A stretch of 64,000 bases of DNA, taken from the NCBI RefSeq assembly GCF_023282985.1, contig NZ_JAGQDC010000009.1, positions 1 through 64,000 on the forward strand, in the 5' to 3' direction. The position numbers were made by a program, and so were the translations under genes. Shown piece after piece: positions 27,490 through 35,378 of the stretch (position 1 is its first letter; each line of letters opens with the position of its first letter). The notes beneath the pieces were generated by a model that was not told the DNA's origin, made no database searches, and saw nothing but the letters and a program-made list of their open reading frames with translations. The DNA is from Serratia silvae (GTDB lineage: Bacteria > Pseudomonadota > Gammaproteobacteria > Enterobacterales > Enterobacteriaceae).

Positions 27490-28047
27490 TTATTGGTAGA
27501 TGATGGTGTATTGTACGTTTGACGTCACATCACCAGCGCCCGCTGCGGCAGTTGCGAAATATTCCGCATAGTAGTTCAGGTCAGCTGAATCACCTTCATT
27601 GGCAACGGTAACCCACTGGGAGTTAGCCTGTGCGCCATTATTGGTGGCAGCCAGAATTGGCAGAAACTGGTTGTTGCTACCCAACAGCTGGATTTGCACG
27701 TTGGTAGCAGCATTGGTTTGGGTTTGGTTATTCAAACGACCCGTTTTGAAATCAACGGTTGCACCTGGTTCGAAATAGGTTGCTACCTGGCCTTTAGAGC
27801 ATTTGGTCAGGTTAATCGCGAATGGAGTACGGCCCGCAGTAGCGTTAACTGCACTCAGGGTAGAAGAAGATACGGTCGGCAGAGTAACGGTAAAATCTTT
27901 ACCACCCGGGGTGCTGATAGTACAAGTCTGGTCGGTCACTTTACCGTTGAAAGTAATAGTACCATCGGCAGCCTGTGCTGAAATAGAAGGAATAGCGGTA
28001 GCACATACAGTCAGTGCTAATACAGCAGACAGCTTAGAGATTTTCAT
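27490..28047 (-). CDS. FimA-type major fimbrial subunit
   Basis: About 185 residues from ATG 28047. The signal peptide ends SAQAAD. Paired cysteines lie in GKVTDQTCTISTPG and LTKCSKGQVA, and a terminal QYTIIYQ strand ends the protein. The sequence TITFNGKVTDQTC is typical of type-1 rods such as Serratia FimA. First gene of the operon. The gene is followed by a gap of about 170 nt before the chaperone. The promoter region upstream (28048-28519) is shared with the divergent EAL gene. Confidence 0.9.
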   Translation of the reverse strand: MKISKLSAVLALTVCATAIPSISAQAADGTITFNGKVTDQTCTISTPGGKDFTVTLPTVSSSTLSAVNATAGRTPFAINLTKCSKGQVATYFEPGATVDFKTGRLNNQTQTNAATNVQIQLLGSNNQFLPILAATNNGAQANSQWVTVANEGDSADLNYYAEYFATAAAGAGDVTSNVQYTIIYQ

Positions 28048-28519
28048 ATTTTTGACTCTCGGTGAATTAATACATCCATTAAGTACATTCAACGATGCTA
28101 CTCCTTGTCAGGAATGAAGCCCGATGAATCCATTGCCCGGCGCAATATAGGTCAGGATCATTCTCATTGATAAATCGTTTAAAACATTCATAACGCCACT
28201 CATGATAGGAAAAAACTATCAACAAATACCCATTGATCGATGTTGACGATTTATCCAGTTCGTAATAATCTTAATTCACCAAGGTTAGCGGTCAAAAAAT
28301 TCGATAAAATGCCGACAAACCAGAATATAACTCTGTTATTGCACAAATATTCATCTTGAGCGCAAGCGTGCCCCCTCTGAAATTTCAATCTTTTTAGAGG
28401 AATTTACCACCAGATAAGATGATTCTTTCTTTAATAAGATTACTACCAATAAACAGCCATTTATTTCTTTGTTTATTGTTTAAAATCATATAGATAAATT
28501 TCAATCAAAGGATTGAGGA
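28048..28519. promoter_or_regulatory. divergent fimA / EAL-gene promoter region
   Basis: About 470 nt, AT-rich. It holds a 10-bp inverted repeat GATAAATCGT at 28169-28178 and ACGATTTATC at 28246-28255, 67 nt apart, which may be regulator sites. There is no recombinase gene, and the arms are closer than those of a fimS-type switch (314 bp). No RNA gene is apparent. A TTTTTAGAGGAATTT stretch near 28390 lies too far from the EAL start to be its ribosome site. Confidence 0.45.
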
Positions 28520-29236
28520 ATGCGCAGCGCTTTTAACGGTAAAAATAACGGCATTAATTATGTTTTCCAGCCTATGTTTGCCAAATCAGGACAACTGCTG
28601 GCCGTTGAATGTTTATCGCGCTTCTCTTTCGATAGCGAATTTGCGCATTTCTCTCCAGAACAATTCTTCCAGCAGGCCGATCGGGAAACCCGCGTCGAGA
28701 TCCTGCATCAACAAATTGAATTGATAGAAAAATACCGTGACTGGTTTCAACAACACCAGATCATTGCCACCATCAATGTCGACGACCATTCGCTGCAGGC
28801 ACTGGCAAACGGTACATTAGCCGATAAAATCCGCGCGATGAATTGCCTGCATTTCGAAATCAACGAAAACGCCAGCAGGCTGGTAAAAAACCGCATCCAT
28901 AACGATCCCTCTTTGAATAATTATTCATTTTGGCTTGATGATTTTGGTTCTGGCTATGCCGGGTTTTCTGCCTTGTACAACAGCCGTTTCCGCTTCGTTA
29001 AACTCGATCGACAGCTGCTGTGGGACTTTATGAAAAAGCCCGGCGGTGAGGGGTTGATGCGCGCCTTGTTGCGCTTTTTTCAACTGAATCATTACCGGGT
29101 GATTATCGAAGGAGTTGAAACGCGCGAACAAAAAAAATGGCTAGACGAAATGCCTTATTATGCACTGCAGGGGAAGCTGTGGCAGGAATCCAACATCAAA
29201 GATTTAAATCAGCTGCTTGCTGCTGAGTACTTTTAA
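28520..29236 (+). CDS. EAL-domain cyclic-di-GMP phosphodiesterase-like protein
   Basis: A 238-residue stand-alone EAL domain. The EAL signature is VECLSRF, so Ala is replaced by Cys while the catalytic Glu stays. The remaining active-site residues seem present: NVDD (Asn), FEINENA (Glu), LDDFGSGYAGFS (two Asp), VKLDR (Lys, Asp), IIEGVET (Glu) and LQGKLW (Gln). It should be able to cleave c-di-GMP, though this is untested. It is divergent from fimA and immediately upstream of a LuxR-type gene, so it probably tunes pilus expression or motility. GGATTGAGG precedes the ATG. It is comparable in context to FimK or MrkJ of Klebsiella. Confidence 0.85.
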   Translation: MRSAFNGKNNGINYVFQPMFAKSGQLLAVECLSRFSFDSEFAHFSPEQFFQQADRETRVEILHQQIELIEKYRDWFQQHQIIATINVDDHSLQALANGTLADKIRAMNCLHFEINENASRLVKNRIHNDPSLNNYSFWLDDFGSGYAGFSALYNSRFRFVKLDRQLLWDFMKKPGGEGLMRALLRFFQLNHYRVIIEGVETREQKKWLDEMPYYALQGKLWQESNIKDLNQLLAAEYF

Positions 29237-29242
29237 CTCATT

Positions 29243-29848
29243 ATGGGTATCCCCAATATGTCTAAAAACAATGTTCTGGTGATCAGTGAGTGCAAGTACA
29301 GCTATGTCGGGCTTTCAATGCTGCTGAAAAAGCATTATGGCAAGTACGATATCAAGCTGTTTTCGGACTTTATGCGCGGTGGCGCGAAGGCGGAGAAAAT
29401 TATCAAGCATGACATTGCGCTGATTTTCACCTCTCAAAACCTGGAACAAAGCGTCAACGTGATCGAAAGCCTGGTGTCTGTGCATCAGCAACACATGAGC
29501 ACAACGCGTATTCTGGTGTTTTATGATGATGAGCGGGTAGCCAAGCTGTTGACGATCCTCGGAATCTCGGTGGAGCTGGTATCGGCACGCATGCCACTTT
29601 ATCTACTGCAGGAAAAAGTGGAAAACCTGTTGGCGAGCGAAGAGTCGGGGCAATTGAAGATGCAGAAAACCCGCGAACTCAGCCCAGCGGAAAGTGACGT
29701 GATCTTCAACCTCCTGCGCGGCGATAGCCTGCAGAACATTGCAGCCAAGCGCGGCACCCATCCAAAAACCATTTTTTCACAAAAATACAGTGCATTAAAG
29801 AAGCTGCGCCTGAGAAAGATGAGCACCATTTTCGTCGCTGGCAATTAA
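29243..29848 (+). CDS. LuxR-type HTH regulator downstream of the EAL gene
   Basis: About 201 residues, starting 6 nt after the EAL gene, so the two form a unit. The N-terminal half resembles a response-regulator-like domain (NNVLVISECKYSYVGLSMLL) without a clear phospho-acceptor. The C-terminal LuxR HTH reads LSPAESDVIFNLLRGDSLQN, then HPKTIFSQKYSALKKLRL. The recognition helix is very similar to that of the regulator in fimbrial operon 1. Two ATGs (29243 and 29258) are possible starts, and neither has a strong ribosome site. It probably controls the FimA-type operon, by context. Confidence 0.8.
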   Translation: MGIPNMSKNNVLVISECKYSYVGLSMLLKKHYGKYDIKLFSDFMRGGAKAEKIIKHDIALIFTSQNLEQSVNVIESLVSVHQQHMSTTRILVFYDDERVAKLLTILGISVELVSARMPLYLLQEKVENLLASEESGQLKMQKTRELSPAESDVIFNLLRGDSLQNIAAKRGTHPKTIFSQKYSALKKLRLRKMSTIFVAGN

Positions 29849-29852
29849 GCAA

Positions 29853-29885
29853 AAGGGGCAGACTCAGCGATTGAGCGCGCCCCTT
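29853..29885. terminator. hairpin between LuxR gene and MXKDX gene
   Basis: Stem AAGGGGC/GCCCCTT with an inner hairpin (CTCA/TGAG). It lies between convergent genes and can serve both. Confidence 0.75.
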
Positions 29886-29925
29886 GCCGTATCAGAAACA
29901 GGATAACTAGCGGCCACCAGCCCCC

Positions 29926-30216
29926 TTACTGGCTCATTGCGTCCTTCTTCATGCTGTCTTTGGCCATCGAGCTCTTTTTCATGTCATCTTTAGCCATAGA
30001 GTCCTTCTTCATCCCCTCTTTGGCCATCGAGTCCTTCTTCATGCAGTCTTTATCCATGCACTCTTTTTTCATGCCCTGTTTTGCCATCCCGTCGTGAGAC
30101 ATCTGGCTCATACCGTCCTTTTTCATCGCGTCCTTGCTCATGCTATCGGCCGCATGGGCTCCAGTGATACCCAGCATCAGTGCGCTACACATCATCATGG
30201 CAAATAACTTTTTCAT
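29926..30216 (-). CDS. methionine-rich pentapeptide MXKDX repeat protein
   Basis: 96 residues. The signal peptide ends near GAHA. The 74-residue mature part is built of MKKDx-MAKDx pentapeptides, with 15 methionines (about 20%) plus two cysteines. At DNA level this is a near 30-bp tandem repeat (about 29945-30090). The family matches the pentapeptide MXKDX repeat type. Azospira suillum MrpX is a comparable Met-rich periplasmic peptide that acts as a hypochlorite sink, with a YedY-type reductase repairing it. The gene lies 60 nt after the sulfite-oxidase-fold gene, so a similar sacrificial role is likely but inferred. Copper binding is an alternative. Confidence 0.85.
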   Translation of the reverse strand: MKKLFAMMMCSALMLGITGAHAADSMSKDAMKKDGMSQMSHDGMAKQGMKKECMDKDCMKKDSMAKEGMKKDSMAKDDMKKSSMAKDSMKKDAMSQ

Positions 30217-30276
30217 GGTATTTCCTTTTCTTGGTTAACCGGCACGCGTCGTGCCATGAAACTGCACTGGCGGCAA

Positions 30277-31065
30277 TCAACTGCCGCCAAACCAGTTGTA
30301 ACCTTGGTCTTCCCAGTAGCCACCGGGAAAGTGGTTGGTGACTTCAATCACTTGAATATGTTTGGGATTCTTGTAACCCAGCTTGGTAGGCATCCGCAGT
30401 TTCATCGGATAGCCGTATTTACGCGGCAAAATCTGCCCATCGTAAGTCAGCGCCATCAGCGTTTGCGGATGCAACGCCGTGGCCATATCGATGCTGGTGT
30501 AATAGTCATCGGCACATTTAAAGCCGATATAGCGGGCGTTCAGATCTGCACCAATCGCCTTCAGGAAGGTAGCAAACGGCACCCCACCCCATTTGCCGAT
30601 GGCGCTCCAGCCTTCCACACAGATATGCCGTGTGATCTGGCTGATTTGCGTCATCTGGTGCAACTGTGCCAACGTCCAGGGCTGCTTGTGCTGCACCAGC
30701 CCCGCCACTTCCAGCCGATAATCGTCGCCGTTGATATCGGGCGCTTGATCCTCGCTATAGAAGGCATTAAACGGGAATGGCCGAGTGATCATCGATTCGG
30801 CATACTCTGGTGCCAAATGGTTGGCATTGAACAGCCAGCCCTGAACCCGATCGTTAAAGCGTGAGACGCGGCTCAAGGCCTGCTCCACCTGGGCGTTATC
30901 ACTGAGATCGCAGCCGGTCAGCATCGCCACGCCCCCCAGGGTCAAGCCATTGCGCAGAAAACGGCGGCGCGACGACGATGCCAGCTGGCGCGTTAACAGG
31001 CGTTGCGCCTCTTTAACGATATCCAGGCCTTCGCTCAGGCTGAGAGGTGATTTTTCCGTTTTCAT
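30277..31065 (-). CDS. Tat-exported sulfite-oxidase-family molybdopterin enzyme (YedY/MsrP-like)
   Basis: About 262 residues. The Tat signal SRRRFLRNG is visible near residues 32-40. The molybdopterin fold follows: FYSEDQAPDINGDDYRL, WTLAQLHQM, then RHICVEGWSAIGKWGGVPFA, whose Cys is the expected molybdenum ligand. GTG-start frames reach 31086, but AAGGAG lies 6 nt before ATG 31065. This enzyme class includes MsrP, which reduces methionine sulfoxide in periplasmic proteins. The gene adjoins a cytochrome b gene (electron donor) and a Met-rich protein gene (possible substrate), but it is not orthologous enough to name. Function is inferred. Confidence 0.82.
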   Translation of the reverse strand: MKTEKSPLSLSEGLDIVKEAQRLLTRQLASSSRRRFLRNGLTLGGVAMLTGCDLSDNAQVEQALSRVSRFNDRVQGWLFNANHLAPEYAESMITRPFPFNAFYSEDQAPDINGDDYRLEVAGLVQHKQPWTLAQLHQMTQISQITRHICVEGWSAIGKWGGVPFATFLKAIGADLNARYIGFKCADDYYTSIDMATALHPQTLMALTYDGQILPRKYGYPMKLRMPTKLGYKNPKHIQVIEVTNHFPGGYWEDQGYNWFGGS

Positions 31066-31075
31066 TTGTGTCTCC

Positions 31076-31675
31076 TTAGCGTCCACGCAGCATGGCTAAT
31101 AACGTACGTGGCACCAGGGCCACCATCACCAGATGGATCACCACAAAGCCAACCAGCGCCGTCATGGCAAAAAAGTGGACATAGCGAGCCGCGTCGTAAC
31201 CCCCAAGCAAGGTGCGTAGCAGAGGAAACTGCACCGACTTCCACAACACCAGCCCGGAAAGCACCATCAGGACGCTGACTACGATAGCCACAACATAGGC
31301 CACACGCTGCACCATGTTGTAGTGGCGCAGGTCGGTATGTGACAACTTGCCGCACAGCGCGGCCCATAGATCGACCACAAACTGCCTGGGGCTGAGCGGC
31401 CAGAATTGGCGTTTAAAGCGGCCACTGAACAGGTTGATCAGCAGATAGCACAGGCCGTTGATGCCAAACAGCCACATGCCGGCAAAATGCCATTGCAGCG
31501 CCCCCCCCAGCCAACCACCTAGTGTCAGCTCGTTGATAAAACTAAAGTTAAACAACGGGGAAGCGTTATAAATGCGCCAACCGCTGGTGACCATAATCAG
31601 CATGGCAAGCGCGTTCAGCCAATGTGTCAACCTTAGCCACAGCGGGTGGATAAGGGTCTGTTTCACCGTGATCAT
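31076..31675 (-). CDS. di-heme cytochrome b561-family membrane subunit
   Basis: About 199 residues from ATG 31675. Four membrane helices are apparent (near 10-32, 50-75, 105-130, 165-190). Candidate heme-ligand histidines occur in LRLTHWLNAL, LQWHFAG and VHFFAMTAL...VVIHLVMV. It probably passes electrons from the quinone pool to the periplasmic sulfite-oxidase-fold enzyme encoded 10 nt downstream. The earlier frame start at 31744 adds a non-conserved leader. It is divergent from the two-component system, so it is probably the first gene of a regulated operon. Confidence 0.82.
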   Translation of the reverse strand: MITVKQTLIHPLWLRLTHWLNALAMLIMVTSGWRIYNASPLFNFSFINELTLGGWLGGALQWHFAGMWLFGINGLCYLLINLFSGRFKRQFWPLSPRQFVVDLWAALCGKLSHTDLRHYNMVQRVAYVVAIVVSVLMVLSGLVLWKSVQFPLLRTLLGGYDAARYVHFFAMTALVGFVVIHLVMVALVPRTLLAMLRGR

Positions 31676-31825
31676 CGCTTCTCTCCTGCCCCGTATGGGT
31701 TCGATGCCAGCAGTATTCAACGGATTTGTTCCCCAAGACCTCACGCAAAGTTAAATAAAATGTGATCACTTCCAAGGTGGGGGTTGTGTAGACTTCAGGT
31801 AAGCCAGTTAACCGCGGTAGAGAAA

Positions 31826-32539
31826 ATGGAAAGGGCAAAACGAATTTTGATCGTCGAAGACGACGGCCATATCGCTGAATTGTTGCAACTGCATCTGCGC
31901 GATGAGGGCTATGACATCAGCCACGCGGCCGATGGCAATCAGGGCATGGCAATGTTGGAACAAGGGGGTTGGGACGCACTGATCCTCGATCTCATGCTGC
32001 CAGGCATCGATGGCCTGGAAATCTGCCGCCGCGCCCGCAATATGACGCGCTATACGCCAATCATTATCACCAGCGCCCGCTCTAGTGAAGTCCACCGGGT
32101 TCTGGGGTTGGAACTGGGTGCAGACGATTATTTGGCCAAACCCTTTTCCATGCTGGAACTCGTCGCCCGCGTCAAAGCCCTGTTCCGCCGCCAAGAGGCG
32201 ATGACCCGTAATCTCCGGATGGAAGCGGGAACGTTAAGCATGAACGGGCTGGTGATCGATCCCATCGCCCGCGAAGTTCTTTTGAACCAGCAAACGGTGG
32301 AACTGACACCGCGCGAGTTCGACCTGCTGTATTTTTTCGCCCGCCACCCCGGCAAAGTGTTTTCCCGCCTCAGCCTGCTCAATCAGGTTTGGGGCTATCA
32401 ACATGAAGGGTATGAACACACGGTGAATACCCATATTAACCGGCTACGGATCAAGATTGAGCGCAACCCGGCAGAACCCGAGCACATCCTCACCGTGTGG
32501 GGCATGGGCTATAAATTCGCGGCTTCGCCGCAAGGCTGA
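31826..32539 (+). CDS. OmpR-family response regulator
   Basis: About 237 residues from ATG 31826 (a longer frame to 31784 is not conserved). The receiver domain has ILIVEDD, LILDLMLPG with the phospho-Asp, and the LAKPF Lys. The C-terminal winged helix reads LTPREFDLLYFFARHPGKVF, VNTHINRLRIKIE and VWGMGYKF. It is paired with the kinase gene 3 nt downstream, and the two are divergent from the cytochrome b/sulfite-oxidase/MXKDX operon. By arrangement that operon is the probable target. The signal is unknown; HprSR control of MsrPQ in E. coli is a useful parallel. Confidence 0.9.
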   Translation: MERAKRILIVEDDGHIAELLQLHLRDEGYDISHAADGNQGMAMLEQGGWDALILDLMLPGIDGLEICRRARNMTRYTPIIITSARSSEVHRVLGLELGADDYLAKPFSMLELVARVKALFRRQEAMTRNLRMEAGTLSMNGLVIDPIAREVLLNQQTVELTPREFDLLYFFARHPGKVFSRLSLLNQVWGYQHEGYEHTVNTHINRLRIKIERNPAEPEHILTVWGMGYKFAASPQG

Positions 32540-32542
32540 ACG

Positions 32543-34009
32543 ATGAAAAATTTCACGCTGACGCAACGCCTGACCCTGGTTTTCGCCCTGTTGCTGCTCA
32601 TCTGCTGTTCGATCTCCGGTTGGTTACAGGTGCACAGCAGCAAACAATATAGCCAGGCGGTGATCCAACGGCTTTCCACCAATCTGGCGCAGCATATCGC
32701 CACCAGCAACCCACTGTTAAGTTCCCAGGGCTGGAACGGTCGCTCGGTACATACCCTCTTCAATCAACTGATGGCAGTTAATCCGAGCGTTGAGGTTTAT
32801 CTGCTGGATAAACAAGGCAATATCGTCGGTAATGCGGCACCTGCCGGGCATTTGAAACGCCAGAAAGTCGATCTATTGCCGGTACAGACATTGCTGAGCG
32901 GGGCCGAAATGCCCGTCTATGGTGACGACCCGCGCAGTCTCAATAACGAAAAAGTATTCAGCGCCGCGCCGCTGCGGGTGAATGGCGAGATTGAAGGCTA
33001 TCTGTACGTGGTGCTGCTTGGGGAGGATTATGATGCGCTGGCCAATAGCGCCCAGATCAATTCTGCCATTTATACCGCGCTGTGGTCGATGGGGCTGGTG
33101 GCACTGTTCGGGCTGCTGGCCGGGGGGATTGCTTTCCACTGGGTGACACGCCCGATCCGCCGTCTGACTCAGCAGGTAAGTGCGCTGGATGGCGACGGCA
33201 TCGCAGCGCTGCAAACCTATGCCAATACCCCTGCCCAGAGCCATCGCCGTGATGAGGTCAGCCAGTTGCAGCAGGCATTCCGCCGTATGGCGCAACGCAT
33301 TACCGAGCAGTGGCAAACGCTGTCGCAACAAGATCAACAACGGCGCGAGTTTATCGCCAATATCTCTCACGATTTGCGCACTCCATTAACCTCGCTGCAT
33401 GGTTATCTGGAAACGCTGTCGGTGAAATCCGCCAGCCTGACACCTACCGACCGTCAACGTTATCTGGAGATCGCCCTGGCGCAAAGCCGCAAAGTCGGCC
33501 GGCTGGCGCAAGAGCTTTTTGAACTGGCAAGGCTGGAGTACGGCGTAGTGAAACCTCAGAAAGAGCCCTTCTCCCTCAGTGAGTTGGTGCAAGACGTATT
33601 CCAGAAGTTCGAACTGGCCGCCGAGGCTCGCCAACAGCGCCTGCTTGCCGATATTCAACCGGGCATCCCCCAGGTGTTTGCCGATCTGAGCATGATGGAA
33701 CGGGTGTTGACCAACCTGCTGGATAACGCGATCCGTCATACGCCAACCGGTGGAGAGATCGAGGTACGCCTGTGGCCACAGGGCAATAAGGTGATGGTTC
33801 AGGTCAATGACAGCGGGCCTGGCATTCCCTTGGAGCTGCGCCCGGATCTGTTTATCCGGCCGTCAATTCTCAACCATGCCCGCCGCCATGCGGGGGGATT
33901 GGGGTTGATGATTGTCAAACGCATTTTGCAGTTACACGACAGTGACATTACGCTAGTTGATCAACAGCATGCTGGAGCCTGCTTTCGTTTCTCCGTGTCG
34001 GTAAGCTAG
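32543..34009 (+). CDS. membrane sensor histidine kinase
   Basis: A 488-residue kinase. The first membrane helix lies near residues 12-28 and a second near 180-205, enclosing a periplasmic sensor of about 150 residues with few conserved motifs. HAMP follows, then the H-box FIANISHDLRTPLTSLHGYL, the N-box LTNLLDNAIRHTP and the G-box DSGPGIP with GGLGLMIVKRI. The response regulator gene ends 3 nt upstream. It is probably an envelope-stress sensor for the divergent oxidoreductase operon. The stop is close to a LuxR pseudogene on the opposite strand. Confidence 0.9.
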   Translation: MKNFTLTQRLTLVFALLLLICCSISGWLQVHSSKQYSQAVIQRLSTNLAQHIATSNPLLSSQGWNGRSVHTLFNQLMAVNPSVEVYLLDKQGNIVGNAAPAGHLKRQKVDLLPVQTLLSGAEMPVYGDDPRSLNNEKVFSAAPLRVNGEIEGYLYVVLLGEDYDALANSAQINSAIYTALWSMGLVALFGLLAGGIAFHWVTRPIRRLTQQVSALDGDGIAALQTYANTPAQSHRRDEVSQLQQAFRRMAQRITEQWQTLSQQDQQRREFIANISHDLRTPLTSLHGYLETLSVKSASLTPTDRQRYLEIALAQSRKVGRLAQELFELARLEYGVVKPQKEPFSLSELVQDVFQKFELAAEARQQRLLADIQPGIPQVFADLSMMERVLTNLLDNAIRHTPTGGEIEVRLWPQGNKVMVQVNDSGPGIPLELRPDLFIRPSILNHARRHAGGLGLMIVKRILQLHDSDITLVDQQHAGACFRFSVSVS

Positions 34010-34363
34010 AATCGCTGTAACGAGTTCTGAATGCCAAAAGCAGTTGAATAAAGCCAACCGGATTCAGCCCCAATTTGCGCATGATATTCAGCTTATGGGT
34101 GCAGACGGTCTTATAGCTGCGCCCGATAACCTGAATCCCAGGACGCGCCATTCACAAGCTGATAATGGCGACTGTTCCTGTAACAACAGCTGCCGCATCG
34201 CTGGGCTGCGAAAACGGGCAGTAGGGTGGGCCGCCGAAATGGCGGCCAGCAGATAATTCACATTATCGCGCTTGGCCACTAATGAGAGATGTTGTTGCGC
34301 GGCAAGCAGCGACAAAATATCCGGGTTGATGAGGTCGGTGAAAACCACCAAGGATGCCTTTGG
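34010..34363 (-). pseudogene. LuxR-type regulator remnant
   Basis: Two frames together give the C-terminal part of a LuxR protein. One frame reads PKASLVVFTDLINPDIL, LSLVAKRDNVNYLL and SACEWRVLG; the other continues IQVIGRSYKTVCTHKLNI and MRKLGLNPVGF. The break is near 34130-34150 and some HTH residues are lost. The 5' part is missing at the edge of the mini-element at 34364-34565. The protein cannot be made. It lies downstream of ecpE on the same strand and might once have controlled the ecp pilus, but this is inference. Confidence 0.7.
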
Positions 34364-34565
34364 GGCTTTGTTGAATAAATCAGATTTGGACAAAAGAACC
34401 CCTTGAATGTGCATATACCTCAGGCAACGCGCACACTTTTTGGCATACCCGCGAGCGAGTTGGTGATTTTGAACTTTTGCTTTGCCACGGGATACCGCCA
34501 GAGGGGCAGGAATGTGGTGATCTGATCCTGATTGCGGCCAAAAGTTCGATTTATTCAACAAAGCC
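34364..34565. mobile_element. 202-bp internally deleted IS903-type element (IS5 family, MITE-like)
   Basis: 18-bp perfect terminal inverted repeats GGCTTTGTTGAATAAATC (34364-34381) and its inverse (34548-34565) match the IS903 ends. Read on the minus strand, the interior keeps the left end and a GTG-start transposase fragment (AKQKFKITN) and then jumps to right-end sequence, so nearly all of the transposase is gone. It can move only if a related transposase is supplied. The flanks show no 9-bp duplication, suggesting an old insertion or a deletion that used one end. Confidence 0.85.
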
Positions 34566-34718
34566 AACTATCGTGTCAAATCAACAGTTTTTTAATTCTC
34601 CAGCCACTTGCTACCCGCGATATGAACGGCATAACCGCGGGACAGATCGGTGAACTCATCAGGGTAAAATCCACTGGGTAACCTTTCAGCGAGCTGGCAA
34701 GGGGTGACAGGGCCTTTG
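34566..34718 (-). other. unassigned sequence between mini-IS and ecpE
   Basis: 153 nt after the ecpE stop. On the minus strand an open frame lacking a start reads SKGPVTPCQLAERL and ends GSKWLEN before a stop; its frame differs from ecpE. I do not recognise it, and it could be the remnant of another gene. No terminator hairpin is obvious. Confidence 0.3.
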
Positions 34719-35378
34719 CTACATACAGCTGTTATCTATATTAATAAAGGTGTCGTTATAAATAATAAACTTCTGCCCTGCCAATCTGATACCAGGATGC
34801 GAAAGCGTATCCCCTGGGCGCAAATACTCGCTGGTCCCTTGTTCATCGGTACTATTGCAGCCCGGTTTTAACAGGAATTTAAAAAAGGTATTACCCGTGT
34901 TACTGAGTGTGCCACGCTGTTTATCCAGTTGGTAGGCAAATAGGCTGTTACGCGGTCTGACGACCAACAGGGTATCCATCACCATAATGGGTTCCAGATT
35001 GGCCCCGGGCAGTTGTCGCTGCTCCTGGGCTATCGGGTTGGTAGGGATTTCGCGAAATGAGACCCGATAATAACGCTCCTGATTGTCCTGCGGGCCGTGA
35101 TAATAAAACTTGTAATATTCCCCCTGCCCCGCCCGCAGCGCCAACTGCTTGGGCGCAAACAACAGTTCCCCGTCAGCTGGCCGACTGCGAAGCTCATGCT
35201 GCCCTGGCCGATCGATAGCGCGAATGGTTACCTGGTATATCCTGGCACCGTGATTATTGTTCAGCACCCGCTTGGCAACAAAGGACTGTTGCTGGTTCAT
35301 GACAAAGGTCATAGTACCCACATCGATCGCCCCGGCGCTAAGCGGCAGGCATGCTAGCCAAAACAACAACCTTTTCAC
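34719..35378 (-). CDS. ecpE: E. coli common pilus chaperone EcpE
   Basis: A 219-residue periplasmic chaperone of the alternate chaperone-usher class. It follows E. coli EcpE in sequence: VGTMTFVMNQQQSFVAKRV, GELLFAPKQLALRAGQGEY, FKFYYHGPQDNQERYYRVSF, VMDTLLVVRPR, NTGNTFFKFLLKPGC and IYNDTFINI. It is somewhat shorter at the C-terminus than the E. coli protein (about 236). The start overlaps the ecpD stop (ATGA). It is the last gene of the ecpABCDE unit and works with EcpB to stabilise pilus subunits and tip adhesin. Confidence 0.93.
   Translation of the reverse strand: MKRLLFWLACLPLSAGAIDVGTMTFVMNQQQSFVAKRVLNNNHGARIYQVTIRAIDRPGQHELRSRPADGELLFAPKQLALRAGQGEYYKFYYHGPQDNQERYYRVSFREIPTNPIAQEQRQLPGANLEPIMVMDTLLVVRPRNSLFAYQLDKQRGTLSNTGNTFFKFLLKPGCNSTDEQGTSEYLRPGDTLSHPGIRLAGQKFIIYNDTFINIDNSCM

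Noticed and set aside
28169..28255. fimS-like invertible switch
   Set aside because: Arms are only 67 nt apart and no FimB/FimE-type recombinase is nearby, so kept only as a possible operator.
29926..30216. CRISPR-like array suggested by regular 30-bp units
   Set aside because: The units are codons for MXKDX pentapeptides in a frame with a signal peptide; there are no unique spacers.
34088..34567. 159-codon frame as an intact regulator gene
   Set aside because: It starts inside the IS903-type end and then shifts out of the LuxR HTH frame; it is a chimera of mobile element and pseudogene.
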